Part shown: one piece after another, positions 1 through 9,500 of the stretch
Position numbering within the stretch: the first letter of the stretch is position 1
Layout: each line of letters starts with the position of its first letter
Origin: JANNSO01 sp964485395
GTDB taxonomy: Bacteria > Spirochaetota > Spirochaetia > Treponematales > UBA12059
Direction of reading: 5' to 3'
Length of the DNA stretch: 64,000 nt
Assembly (NCBI GenBank): GCA_964485395.1
Contig: CAZAJF010000011.1
Location: 35,000 to 98,999 of the forward strand
The notes under the pieces: model-generated
What the model was told of the DNA's origin: nothing
Databases searched by the model: none
Seen by the model: only the letters and a program-made list of their open reading frames with translations
Program-made: the position numbers and the translations under genes

Positions 1-61
1 TTAACGTGGAGTCCTGTCAAAAAAAAGGCCCGCCTTGATCATAATCTCTTTTTTCTTAATA

Positions 62-155
62 TTCCTTCGCGCCTTTCGTGCAATCTTCCTTTTCCTTTTT
101 TTCATCCTTCGTTTTCTCCGTGTCCTCCGCGTCTCCGTGCTAAAATCTTTATTTA
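62..155. repeat. Degenerate CACGGAG-type intergenic repeat
   Basis: Non-coding, pyrimidine-rich stretch. Read on the minus strand it contains the string CACGGAGACGCGGAGGACAC, followed by purine-rich sequence. Degenerate elements with repeated CACGGAG/ACACGGAG units are recalled from intergenic regions of many unrelated bacteria. A shorter relative lies near 5022-5045. No function is known to me and no open frame crosses it. Confidence 0.4.
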
Positions 156-203
156 TTTCTTTTTCTTGATTACTCCATGACTTTTAAGCATTTTTTTCCG
201 AAT

Positions 204-232
204 TTGCTTATTTTAAACAAATAAATTACGAT
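204..232 (+). promoter_or_regulatory. Sigma70-like promoter for the MshEN-like gene
   Basis: TTGCTT at 204-209 and TACGAT at 227-232 are separated by 17 nt. The expected transcription start is about 239, just ahead of the GGAGGG ribosome site at 242-247. The spacer holds a 6-bp inverted repeat (TTATTT at 208-213, AAATAA at 219-224), which could be an operator. Predicted by eye only. Confidence 0.45.
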
Positions 233-253
233 TTACCAAACGGAGGGCGTTTC

Positions 254-433
254 ATGGCAGAACGGGTTGGTGATTTCTTGATTCGAATCGGGGCTATTAC
301 GCAGGAACAGTTGGCTGAGGTAATAAAGATTCAGGATGCAGAGGAAGAACCCCGGCTTTTAGGGGAAATTGCAATTGAATTGGGCTATATTGACGATGCT
401 GTCATTCAGAGGTACCTCACCGAGAAGAGGTAA
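254..433 (+). CDS. Small free-standing MshEN-like domain protein (59 aa)
   Basis: A complete 59-codon gene with a strong ribosome site, GGAGGG ending 6 nt before the ATG. The protein has two copies of the pattern hydrophobic-G-x2-L/A...G-x-I...L...: RVGDFLIRIGAITQEQL and LLGEIAIELGYIDDAVI. This is the repeat arrangement of MshEN / GspE N-terminal domains, which in MshE-type ATPases bind cyclic di-GMP. It has no signal peptide or membrane segment, so it is probably cytosolic. The cyclase gene starts 80 nt downstream in the same direction and may be co-transcribed. The domain assignment comes from the pattern alone; ligand binding is inferred. A similar segment occurs inside CheA at about 34.12-34.28 kb. 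Confidence 0.75.
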   Translation: MAERVGDFLIRIGAITQEQLAEVIKIQDAEEEPRLLGEIAIELGYIDDAVIQRYLTEKR

Positions 434-513
434 TTGATAGTAGGTTCCAGAATCGATCCTTCATTTTCTGTGGGCTGGCAGTAAAAAGGCTATAGAGCCA
501 TGGAGGCTTGGTA

Positions 514-3500
514 ATGGCCATTCAAACCGAATCAGAACGCAGGCAGGCAACCGTTCTTTTCGCCGACATCTCCGGCTTTACCTCCATGTCCGAACACCTG
601 GACCCTGAAGAAGTGACCGAAATCATGAGTGATTGTTTTACCCTCCTCGGGTCGATTGTCACCGAGCATGGAGGAGTCATAGACAAATTCATCGGAGACT
701 GCGTGATGGCGCTTTTCGGCGCACCAAAGGCATTGGAAGGCGCACCTCGGAAGGCTATCGCCGCAGCCTTGAAAATGATCAAGGAAATCGCAATCTTCAA
801 CTCGAAGCGCAAGCTAGCCATTCCCCTTGGCATACACATCGGCATAAACACCGGAGAAGTCCTTTCGGGAATGGTCGGTTCCGAAGCGCGTCGCGATTTT
901 ACGGTGATGGGGGACGCCGTCAACCTGGCATCGCGGCTAAAAGACCTTGCTGAAACCGGTCATGTGCTGGTAGGAGCGTTTACTTGGCGTTCTACCCGCG
1001 ATGCCTTTCGTTTCAATCCTTTAAAACCGGTGAGCCTGAAGGGTAAAGCCGATCTGGTACAGGTTTACGAGGTTCTAGGAAACCTTGCCTGCGCCGATCC
1101 GGAGAATTCCGACAGAATGATTCAATCGGTCCTCGTCGGCAGGGATGAGGAGCTGAAGAAGCTGGAACTTCAAGTCATGAAACTTCTGAACGGCCAAGGT
1201 TCGGTAGTAAACCTCATCGGCGAAGCCGGAATCGGAAAATCGCGTCTCTGCGCCGAACTTTATGGCAAGGATTTTATGAAGTGGGTCACGGTCCTCGAAG
1301 GGCGTTCGCTCGCCGTCGGTCAGACTTTGAGCTATTATCCGCTTATCGGAATCCTGAAATCCTGGGCGTCAATCAGCGAGGATGATTCGGAAAACGCTGC
1401 TTTCGTCAAGCTTGAAGCGGCTGTCCGCGCCGTCATGAATGAACAAACAACGATAATGGTTCCATATATAGCAACCCTCATGGGGTATCGGCTTTCCGGG
1501 GATTATGCGGCAAGCATGGAAGGGATAAGCGGGGAATCGCTTGGCAAGATCATCGCCAAGCACCTGAAAGACCTGATAGCAAAAGCCGCCGAATTCAGGC
1601 CGATTCTGTTTGTGCTGGAGGATCTCCATTGGGCCGACGAAAGCACACTCGAGCTTCTTAAATCGATCGTAGGCCTGACAGGAAAGCATCCGGTCATGTT
1701 TCTCTGCGCATGGCGCCCCGGATACGAAGAGACGACGGGAAAATTCCACGGCTTCCTCGCGAAGAATTTCCCTGATGCGACGGCTGATATCGCGCTTTCG
1801 CCCCTTGAATCGGGAAAATCCGAAGAGCTTGCCAGAAACCTCCTGAAAAATACGGGTATTCCCGAACGCCTCATCGAGCGCATCGGGGAGAAGGCGGACG
1901 GCAATCCGTTTTTCATCGAGGAAGTAATCCGTTCCTTTATCGATCGGGGGCTCATGGTCATCGGGAAAGGCGGGCTTATCGTATCGACCGATATCGAGCT
2001 GATCGACATTCCCAACAGCATCGACGCGGTAATCATGTCGCGCGTCGACAGGCTCGACGAAGGGATGAAGGAGCTTCTGAAAGTAGCTTCCGTAATCGGG
2101 CGCAGTTTTTTTTACCGGATACTGTCGAGTGTCGCCGATTGCGGAAAGGATTTCGGTCTGTGTATAGAGGGTCTCAAGGACATGCAGCTGATCCGGGAAC
2201 GGAAACGGATAGGGGAAGTTGAATTCCTGTTCAAGCACGTACTTGTGCAGGAGACGGTCTACAATTCCATCCTGATCCGCAGCCGTAAGTTGCTTCACAT
2301 AAAGGTAGCGCGCGCGCTTGAGGAATCGTTCCGGGAGCGGATACAGGAATTCTACGGAGTTCTCGCCTTTCACTACAGCCAGGGCGAGGAACTCGAAAAA
2401 GCCGGGGAGTATTTGGAAAAAGCGGGTACTGCGGCATTGGAATCATCGGCTTCATCCGAAGCGATTTTATTTTTTCAAAAAGCGTTATCGATTTACCTGC
2501 AAAAAAAAGGAAAAGGAGCGTCACCGGAGCAGCTCGCTATGTTCGAAAAAAATATTGCCCTCGCTTTTCACAACAAGGGTCTCATGCAGTCGGCTTTGGA
2601 GCATTTTAATAACGCGCTTGCATTTTTTGGAGTCACGCAAGATTCAGCAAGCAAAAAGCTGGTTAAAGCGATTATCGGCTTCATCGCTATTTTAAGATAT
2701 CTCTATGTGCCGCTTACCCGTTCCATAAAAGAACCGACTCAGTTTGAAACGGAAAAATTCAAAATTCTGGTAGCGCGGGATATGGTACTGGGAACAATTA
2801 ATTCCACTGATTTTTTTCTGAATGGGTTGATAGATACGAGCATTCTCCTGACAAGAAGCCTGCTTTCCATCCCGTCTGGGCTCGTCATGCTGTGCGGTAT
2901 TTCTCAGTTATTTTCTGCTACCGGAATTTCTTTCTCCATAGCTGGCAAAATACTAGATTTTATCGAGCCGAATCTTAATGATGATTATTCAATACATATT
3001 TTCAGGCATAGCGAACAATGGCTCAATATTTTCTCAGGTTCCCGAGTCTGCCGCTTTGAACAGGAAACCGTTGATTTCTTGATCAAGCAAGGTGATTTGG
3101 TTAACTGCGGGTGGTATCTTGTTTTTTGGGGCCATCGTTTCATCTGTACAGGCGCATTCCGGGAAGCGGAGATTCTGGCCGACAGCGAACTGCTGATATC
3201 CGAAGCGTATGATACCCCGAAATTGCTGCTTTCACATTATGAACATCTTGCGCTGTTGGATAATGTAAGAAGAAATGCCGATGGCACTATGGATCATGTA
3301 AACGCTCTTATCGCGCTTGCTAATAAAAAAGGTGACCGGTCGGCTTTGAAGATTTACCTGTCTTTTAAGGCTAACGCATTTATGATACGGGGAAACATGC
3401 AGGAAGCTGCCAAAATAATTGCAGAAATAACGATGCTTATCAATGAGGAGAAACTCCATCTTCCGCTGCAAATCATCTCGCCGCTTATGAGCTTTTTGTG

Positions 3501-3939
3501 GTTCAACACTATATCCTACAGAGACGCGGCAGAAAAAATCGAGCGCAGGAGGATAGTGAAGAAAACGTTTCCCCTGCTAAAGGAAATCGGACGTTACGGT
3601 CCGAAATACGTTTATAAATATCCGGAGGCTCTGCGGCTCGCCGGCACATTCTGCCTTATGACAGGCAGGAAGCGGTCCGCATTACGCTATTGGAAAAAAG
3701 GGTTTGCCATCGGTGAACTGCTCGGCGCAAAACCCGAGCTTGGCCGCATCTGCTTCGAAGTGGCAAAGTTCCTTGCCGACCCGAAAAATCGCGTAAGATC
3801 GTTCAACAAACTTACAATGGAATATTATGTAAAAAAATCCCGGGACATATTTACCGAAATTGGGCTTGAGGTGGATTTAAAGGAGCTGAACGACTGGGAA
3901 ACCGGCGGTATGGGGGCTAAAACAGCGCCGCCATCATGA
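514..3939 (+). CDS. Class III adenylate cyclase fused to AAA/NTPase and TPR-like region
   Basis: 1141-residue cytosolic multidomain protein. Residues 10-145 form a class III nucleotidyl cyclase domain with the expected active site: metal aspartates D18 (FADISGF) and D62 (IGDCVMALFG), adenine-selecting K58 and D128, and transition-state N137 and R141 (MGDAVNLASR). ATP is therefore the likely substrate and cAMP the product. From about residue 208 follows an ATPase module with Walker A GEAGIGKS (237-244) and a Walker B-like ILFVLEDLHWAD. The remainder is helical and TPR-like, as in MalT/AfsR-type signalling ATPases. The ATG at 514 is preferred because GGAGG at 502-506 lies 7 nt upstream; an in-frame TTG at 508 is too close. 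It follows the MshEN-like gene and overlaps the end of the convergent methyltransferase gene by 23 nt. What signal it senses cannot be read from the sequence. Confidence 0.88.
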   Translation: MAIQTESERRQATVLFADISGFTSMSEHLDPEEVTEIMSDCFTLLGSIVTEHGGVIDKFIGDCVMALFGAPKALEGAPRKAIAAALKMIKEIAIFNSKRKLAIPLGIHIGINTGEVLSGMVGSEARRDFTVMGDAVNLASRLKDLAETGHVLVGAFTWRSTRDAFRFNPLKPVSLKGKADLVQVYEVLGNLACADPENSDRMIQSVLVGRDEELKKLELQVMKLLNGQGSVVNLIGEAGIGKSRLCAELYGKDFMKWVTVLEGRSLAVGQTLSYYPLIGILKSWASISEDDSENAAFVKLEAAVRAVMNEQTTIMVPYIATLMGYRLSGDYAASMEGISGESLGKIIAKHLKDLIAKAAEFRPILFVLEDLHWADESTLELLKSIVGLTGKHPVMFLCAWRPGYEETTGKFHGFLAKNFPDATADIALSPLESGKSEELARNLLKNTGIPERLIERIGEKADGNPFFIEEVIRSFIDRGLMVIGKGGLIVSTDIELIDIPNSIDAVIMSRVDRLDEGMKELLKVASVIGRSFFYRILSSVADCGKDFGLCIEGLKDMQLIRERKRIGEVEFLFKHVLVQETVYNSILIRSRKLLHIKVARALEESFRERIQEFYGVLAFHYSQGEELEKAGEYLEKAGTAALESSASSEAILFFQKALSIYLQKKGKGASPEQLAMFEKNIALAFHNKGLMQSALEHFNNALAFFGVTQDSASKKLVKAIIGFIAILRYLYVPLTRSIKEPTQFETEKFKILVARDMVLGTINSTDFFLNGLIDTSILLTRSLLSIPSGLVMLCGISQLFSATGISFSIAGKILDFIEPNLNDDYSIHIFRHSEQWLNIFSGSRVCRFEQETVDFLIKQGDLVNCGWYLVFWGHRFICTGAFREAEILADSELLISEAYDTPKLLLSHYEHLALLDNVRRNADGTMDHVNALIALANKKGDRSALKIYLSFKANAFMIRGNMQEAAKIIAEITMLINEEKLHLPLQIISPLMSFLWFNTISYRDAAEKIERRRIVKKTFPLLKEIGRYGPKYVYKYPEALRLAGTFCLMTGRKRSALRYWKKGFAIGELLGAKPELGRICFEVAKFLADPKNRVRSFNKLTMEYYVKKSRDIFTEIGLEVDLKELNDWETGGMGAKTAPPS

Positions 3940-4666
3940 CCGCGGCGGCGGTGGCCACGGAGAGCGATTCCGCTCGACCAGCTCCCGGAATCGTGGCGAT
4001 ATCGTCCGCAAGGGCCAGAATTCCTTCCGAAGGACCGCGCGCTTCGTTTGAAAAAACTATCGCCGAGCGCAAACTGCCCTTGAACTCCCGATAATCCCTG
4101 CCGTTCAAATCCGCTACGACAATGCGATAGCTTTTTTTTAATTCCACAAGCCGCGCTTCAAGGTTGTCGCAGACGATAAAACGACTGCGGAAAATCGATC
4201 CCATGCTGGAACGTACGGCCTTTCCGTTGAACGGATCAACGCAGGTCTCGCCGATTAAAAGCTCTCCGAAGCCGAACCAGTCGGCACTGCGCACGATGTT
4301 GCCCATGTTGCGCGGATCGGCGACGTCGAACAATACCGGCAGAATGGCGGCAGTCGGCTCCGGAATCAACAATGATCCGTATTCGAAAACGGCTATCAAG
4401 CCTTGCGGATTTTCGGTTTCTGCCAGTTTTGCAAAGTCTTTTTCGCTTAAAACAATGGTATTGACCGTACTCAAAAGCGCGTCGGTTTCTTCGTAGCGTC
4501 CGAAAAAGCCCTCGCGTACGTACACCGCGCGGCAGACGCAACCGGATTTGAGACCTTCTTCTACGACTTTACGCCCTTCGGCCAAAAAAAGACCGCTTTC
4601 CTGTCTGTTTTTGCGTTGCTTGAGTGCTACACTAGCCTTGAACTCGTTTGCAGTGTTGGTAATCAT
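3917..4666 (-). CDS. SpoU/TrmH-family RNA 2'-O-methyltransferase
   Basis: 249-residue protein of the SPOUT class. The N-terminal part (SVALKQRKNRQESGLFLAEG) is the substrate-binding domain typical of RlmB/TsnR-like enzymes. The catalytic domain shows motif 1-like DVADPRNMGNIVRSADWFG, motif 2 SNEARGPSEG and motif 3 IPGAGRAESLSVATAAAV, the residues that form the AdoMet-binding trefoil knot. It should methylate a ribose 2'-OH in rRNA or tRNA; the exact target is not visible. The start at 4666 is preferred over an upstream ATG at 4711 because the family begins near this point and a -10 box lies just ahead. There is no Shine-Dalgarno sequence, so the mRNA may be leaderless. Confidence 0.87.
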   Translation of the reverse strand: MITNTANEFKASVALKQRKNRQESGLFLAEGRKVVEEGLKSGCVCRAVYVREGFFGRYEETDALLSTVNTIVLSEKDFAKLAETENPQGLIAVFEYGSLLIPEPTAAILPVLFDVADPRNMGNIVRSADWFGFGELLIGETCVDPFNGKAVRSSMGSIFRSRFIVCDNLEARLVELKKSYRIVVADLNGRDYREFKGSLRSAIVFSNEARGPSEGILALADDIATIPGAGRAESLSVATAAAVMMAALF

Positions 4667-4673
4667 CGAAAGG

Positions 4674-4682
4674 ATTTTACCA
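4674..4682 (-). promoter_or_regulatory. Extended -10 box, possible leaderless promoter of the methyltransferase
   Basis: On the minus strand the sequence TGGTAAAAT ends 7 nt before the ATG at 4666. That would put the transcript start at the start codon. The -35 region is weak. Confidence 0.35.
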
Positions 4683-5069
4683 TAAAAGCCGAATCGTAGC
4701 CATTCTGCCATTCAGGTTTATTTTCTTGATAAATTCCAGCGTACCGTTGAAAATTGTGCATTCATCGGGGTGGCTCCGGTGCGAACATCTCGGTTACCAG
4801 CCTGCAATGCTTACTGCACTTCATCCACACGGGCGGAACCTTCTCCAAGGACAATCCCGCTTCCCCGATATTGTATACATTCAAATACGTCAAGGATAAT
4901 TCCGTGTCGGGCACGCCCTATAGCGCCTGCGCGGACACGGACACAATGTGGACCGGAGGCTGCGCTGGATGGATAACCAGGTGATTAGCCCCAATCTTCA
5001 TGCCTTGGCTTTTTCTATTCGCCTTCTCCGTGACTCTGTGACTTCATGCCGAAATTTCCGGAGTATTTC
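4683..5069. other. 387-bp stretch without a credible gene
   Basis: Lies between two leftward genes. It has a 76-codon open frame (4754-4984, plus strand) with no ribosome site, no recognisable domain and a Cys/Thr/Gly-rich composition unlike its neighbours; I do not call it a gene. At 5022-5045 the plus strand reads CCTTCTCCGTGACTCTGTG, a shortened version of the CACGGAG-type repeat seen at 62-155. Nothing else is evident. Confidence 0.5.
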
Positions 5070-5669
5070 TTAATACCCCTTCTCGTCCATCGCCTCGAAC
5101 GCCGCGCGCACCTTCTCAAGCCGTGCCAGTTCCCGCTCTATCATTCGCCCATAGTCAAGTTCGCCATTGGCGATGCGGTAGGATTCATCCACCCAGAACT
5201 GCGCGTCGGGCAGGAATACCCAAGGCATCTTTTCAGCCTTGGCCGACCATTCCTTTGCGGTTTTCCAGTAGAAGAGAGCCGCTTTGTAGGCGGTCTCCGC
5301 GGTTTTCAGGCTTTCCAGATTTTCCTTTTTCCACGGCGCGTTATAGAAATATGCCACCTGCTTGTCGAACTTGCTTCCCAATAAAAGATGCTGCTCGATC
5401 ATTTTCAGCTCGATGTGCATGTTGAACAGGTAACGGTACCGTTCCCAGTGTTTCTCGTCCTCGATCTTGGCCATGGCGTATAAGGGGTTGCAGAAATCAG
5501 CCTTGCGCGCCTGCTCCAGCCAATAGATGTTCTCTATGGTGTCGTCGGGATATTGTATGTAGTGGGTATGGTACAGCTTAAAGTATTGTTCCTTGAAATA
5601 TACCGGAAACGCCGTTCCGACGGCGCTTATCGAGAGAAACAGGAAGAGGAACATGGCGAATCGCTTCAT
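5070..5669 (-). CDS. Secreted conserved hypothetical protein downstream of tmk
   Basis: 199-residue protein with an N-terminal signal peptide (MKRFAMFLFLFLSISAVGTAFP) and a helical, aromatic-rich body (YFKEQYFKLYHTHYIQYPDD, PLYAMAKIEDEKHWERYRY). This suggests a periplasmic protein of about 180 residues after cleavage. The ATG at 5669 is chosen over an upstream start at 5786 because it begins exactly at the signal sequence and avoids overlap with tmk. It lies 73 nt after tmk on the same strand. From memory, T. pallidum has a hypothetical gene in the same place next to its tmk (TP0354/TP0355). I do not recognise a functional family. Confidence 0.78.
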   Translation of the reverse strand: MKRFAMFLFLFLSISAVGTAFPVYFKEQYFKLYHTHYIQYPDDTIENIYWLEQARKADFCNPLYAMAKIEDEKHWERYRYLFNMHIELKMIEQHLLLGSKFDKQVAYFYNAPWKKENLESLKTAETAYKAALFYWKTAKEWSAKAEKMPWVFLPDAQFWVDESYRIANGELDYGRMIERELARLEKVRAAFEAMDEKGY

Positions 5670-5742
5670 GCCTATAGTTATCGGCAGGAAAACGATGCCG
5701 TTTGAGGCTCTTCTAAAACCCGCTTCGCGTAAAAAGCCTCGG

Positions 5743-6387
5743 TTAGCGTCGATTATCGGCCTGTTCGATGAGCGGCAGCATTTCACGGCGTATCGTCGCT
5801 TCTATCTCGTCGGGTTTTCGCGATGCGTCGATGGCGACGATTTTCATGCCGCAGTCTTTGAACGATTCGATAACGGCGGTAAATTCGGCCGCTACTTTTT
5901 CCTGGAACGGCAAGGTCTCGTAAATTTCCAGCGATTCCCGGCTGGACATGCGCTTCATGGCGGTTTCCGGATGCAGTTGAAAGAAGAACAGCAGCTCGGG
6001 AAGCGGAAATGCGTCGTTCAGGTAGCGGGGCAGTTCGCGTCCGCAGGTAACTCCCTGATAGGCCAGTGACGAGAACAGGTAGCGGTCGCTGATTACAAGG
6101 TTTCCCCTCCGGCATAGTTCCCGGATGCCGTTTTTCCCATACAGGTGCTCGCAGCGGTCCGCGGCAAAAAGATACGCCACGGTTTTGGGGTCCATGGCGA
6201 GCTCGCCCGATAAAGCCTGCCTGATCAGGAATCCCGACGGGGTTTTGGTAGGTTCGCAGGTGCTTGCATGCGGTGTTCCCCTCGAGCCCAGGTAGGCGTC
6301 CAGGCGGTTCAGTTGGGTGGTAGTTCCGGTGCCGTCGATGCCCTCAAAGACGATGAAGCCTTTCTGTATTTCCTTGGTTTCCTTCAT
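5743..6387 (-). CDS. tmk: Thymidylate kinase with altered P-loop
   Basis: 214-residue dTMP kinase making dTDP for DNA synthesis. Family features are clear: the P-loop region FIVFEGIDGTGTTTQ, the DR-Y motif (ISDRYLFSSLAYQG) and a C-terminal helix. Oddity: the Walker A lysine, normally G-K-T/S-T in this family, is a threonine here (codon ACT within GGCACCGGAACTACCACC, minus strand). A ribosome site (AAGGAGG) lies about 10 nt before the ATG. It is divergent from tamB. A second protein that could supply the lysine is not visible. Either this lineage has re-engineered the P-loop or activity is reduced. Confidence 0.9.
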   Translation of the reverse strand: MKETKEIQKGFIVFEGIDGTGTTTQLNRLDAYLGSRGTPHASTCEPTKTPSGFLIRQALSGELAMDPKTVAYLFAADRCEHLYGKNGIRELCRRGNLVISDRYLFSSLAYQGVTCGRELPRYLNDAFPLPELLFFFQLHPETAMKRMSSRESLEIYETLPFQEKVAAEFTAVIESFKDCGMKIVAIDASRKPDEIEATIRREMLPLIEQADNRR

Positions 6388-6554
6388 TCGGCCTCATCCT
6401 CCTTGAATTTCCCGCGCATTGGCTTCCCTTGGGACCAAAAGTTGAACAGGGGCAGCCTTCGGTTCCTTTACAAGTAGCACAGAAATCGTATCGCTTCAAG
6501 CATGGTTTTTCCGAGTTCTAGCGAAAAAACCTCCTCTGTGGTATCCTTTGCCTT

Positions 6555-9500
6555 GTGAGCGTAAAATTGCCTGCCAAGGTTTATATAGTCTTTATAATCG
6601 CCGCCGCATGTTCCGCGACCTGGGCTTTGGCCATCCGCCCTATCCAGCTGGAATTCGAGCGGAAAATCCGCGCTGAAGCAAGCGGTCTGCTCGCGTCCCT
6701 CATACGGCCGTACGATATCCAGGTTTCTTACGAGAATATTTCTCCCGCGTTGCTGGGGCATGTGAAGGTCCGCGGGCTCACGGTATCCTCGAGGGGCAAC
6801 CTTCTCGCCGCTATTCCCTCGCTGGATATCGGCTACGATCTGCCCGAACTTCTCCGAACCCGGAAAATATCGAGTCTCAGGAGCGTCACAGCCAGCGGGC
6901 TCGACCTTACGCTGGATCTCGCGCGCGACAAGTACCTGCTGGACCTGCTTTCCGGCTCCTCCACGGTGAGCAGCCCTGCGACGCCGATCCGGGGGCTCAA
7001 GATTGTTATTAAAAAATCCGCAGCCAGCGTCAGGCTGCCCGACGGAACCGTCGTCGGATTCAGGGGAAATTCCATTAAAGCCGTGGTGGAGGATTCCAGG
7101 ATCAGTCTGGACGCAAAGGCTGAACTTACCTTGGCGCTTACGGTTCCCATCCTTGGAATTCATGCTTTGAAGCTTCCCTTTCAGGCGTCCGGATACGTGC
7201 TCCAGGATTTTTCCCTGGCGGAAGCCGATCTTAAATTCTCCGCAATCACCGATGAATTTACCGTCAAGGCAAAGACCTGGAGCGTCAAGGCGGACGCAAA
7301 TTCCGTTACGGCGAAGCTTCCGGGAAAGAGCGGTACCCCGGATATCTACGTGGCATGGGACCCGAAACTCGCGCGCGTCCAGGCTTCCGTATCCATGGAT
7401 CGCTTCGAGCCATCCAGCTTCGTGGCTCTGTCGGATCGTTATAAAAATATAGAACCTTGGCTTTCAGGCAGGTACGGCGGCAGGCTGGAGGTCACGAGCG
7501 ATTTGACGCCCGCCGGCACTGATTTCTCCGCAAGCCTTGAAACGATCCTGCCGATCGACGCGCCCGGCGGTAGGCCGAGCGCCTCGATCGCGCTTTCCGG
7601 TTCGCCCGACCGGATCGCGGTGCGGCGGATACGCCTGAAGAACTCCCTGTTCGACCTTGGGCTTTCCGGCACGGCATACCCCGGCAAGCTCGGTTTCGAG
7701 GGCTCGCTTGCCGTAGACTACGCTTTGAGCGAGTCGGCCCGGATAAAAACCGTGATGGAAGTGTTCGCTTCGGAAGGATCCCTTTTCGCCTATGCAAGGG
7801 AGACCCTCGTCGCCGGCTCCGTCGTGCGAGACTTGAGCGCGTCGATGAATTTCAAGGCCGAGGAATTATTTTTCCTGGTCGATGCCGTGGTGCCGTCGGA
7901 GCCGCCGAAGGCTCAAGCGGCCGGCGTCGTAGCCGGTGAGGATTCCTACGTCGAACCGGAAGGAACCAAGCTGAGCCTGGAAGGAAGCGTCTGGCTGGGC
8001 AAGGATCCCTATCTTTCGGCTTCCGTCTCCTTCGAGTCCCTCGCTTTCGCCGGCTTTCCCGGCATGCTCGGCTCGTTCTTCGATCCTTCCATCGCCGGTA
8101 TCCTGAAAAATATCGTCCTTGCGGGAAGCCTGAACGTCTACAGCGATTTCAAGGAATATTCATACAACGTCAGCAACGCGGTCGTGACGTACGCGGCATC
8201 GCGGAATGCCTTCGCGGTACTGACCGTGCAGGGCAACCGGCAGAAACTGGAAATATCGAAGATAGACGCCCATATCGCGGGATATTCGATAGGCGGCAGC
8301 GCGGCCATGCTCTTCGAGCCCAACGGCGCCAACTCCGTCCAAGTGGACGTTACGGTGGACGAGGTTCCCTACAAGCTCACTGCCTCGTTGATGCAGGATG
8401 ATATTTTCATCAGCGGAGATTACGGCCTGCGCGTAATCCTCAATACCCGCGCGTCCGTCGTGTCGGGAAGCATCTTCGCGGAAAACCTCCCGATTCCGGC
8501 GGGTGGTTCCGTGTTCTTCGTCTCGATGAGCGCCGCCCTCAAATACGTATCTTTCGATAACTGGAAATTGGCCCTTGAATCGATGAGCATCGTTCCGTCG
8601 GGTTCGGACCCCGCCGGTATATCCCGCGTCGACTTGGCGGGCGAACTAAATCATGCCGGAGCCACGCTTGACTCTTTGCGGGTGCAGGGGCGCAATTCGT
8701 CGCTGCAGGGCAACATGAATGTAACCTGGAGTCTTTCCGGCGGTTTACGAGTTGCGCTGGATTCAGTATTGAATGGATCGAACGGCGAGGCATACGCCGC
8801 TTCCGGTGAGTATTCCGGGGGTTTCGTGTCCGGCACTTTTTCGGCGCGCAAGGCATTGCTTGAGCGGTGGGACATCAATTTTTTGCAGGGGATAGCCAAC
8901 GTGGACGCTGAATTTTCAGGATCGCTATCGAATCCGCTGGTCACCGCTTCCTTCGTACTCAACGAAGGACGGGAAATGCCCAACGCCCCTTTCCTCGAGG
9001 GAAATGGTTCGTACGAAAACGGCCTGGTCAAACTCGATTCGCTCATGGCCTATACCGAAGGCTTGAGCGTCAAGGACGGCTCCCTGGACTACGACGTCGC
9101 CCGCGGCAGGCTCTCCGGCAGCGGCGTCGTCAACTACGCCTTCCAGACCCTTTCGAACGTTTCCAATATTTCCGGAAAGTTCCGGGTCGAAGGCTCGGCT
9201 CCCACGGCCTTGCCGTTGAAATCCGATGCAGGCAACGATATAGGCTCCGTTTTCTCCGCCAATCCGATCGGCTCGTTTTTGGAATATGATTTCAAGGGCT
9301 CTGTTTCCCTGTTCACGGTTCGGGAAAAAACATACCCGGACTGGCCGTTCGATCTGCGGCTCGGCAAGGGATCCTTGAATCTCGTGTGCGGCGCCGATCG
9401 CCAGTTTGCCCTGACTACGGCGCCGTCAGGCGATTTCAGCGCGCACGTCGCCTCGAGCCTTCCGGTATCGGGTGACCTCGCCGGCAGGCTCAAAAATGGC

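Noticed and set aside
4754..4984. 76-codon open frame in the gap between the methyltransferase and the secreted protein
   Set aside because: No ribosome site, no domain, odd composition and another overlapping frame of similar length; likely chance.
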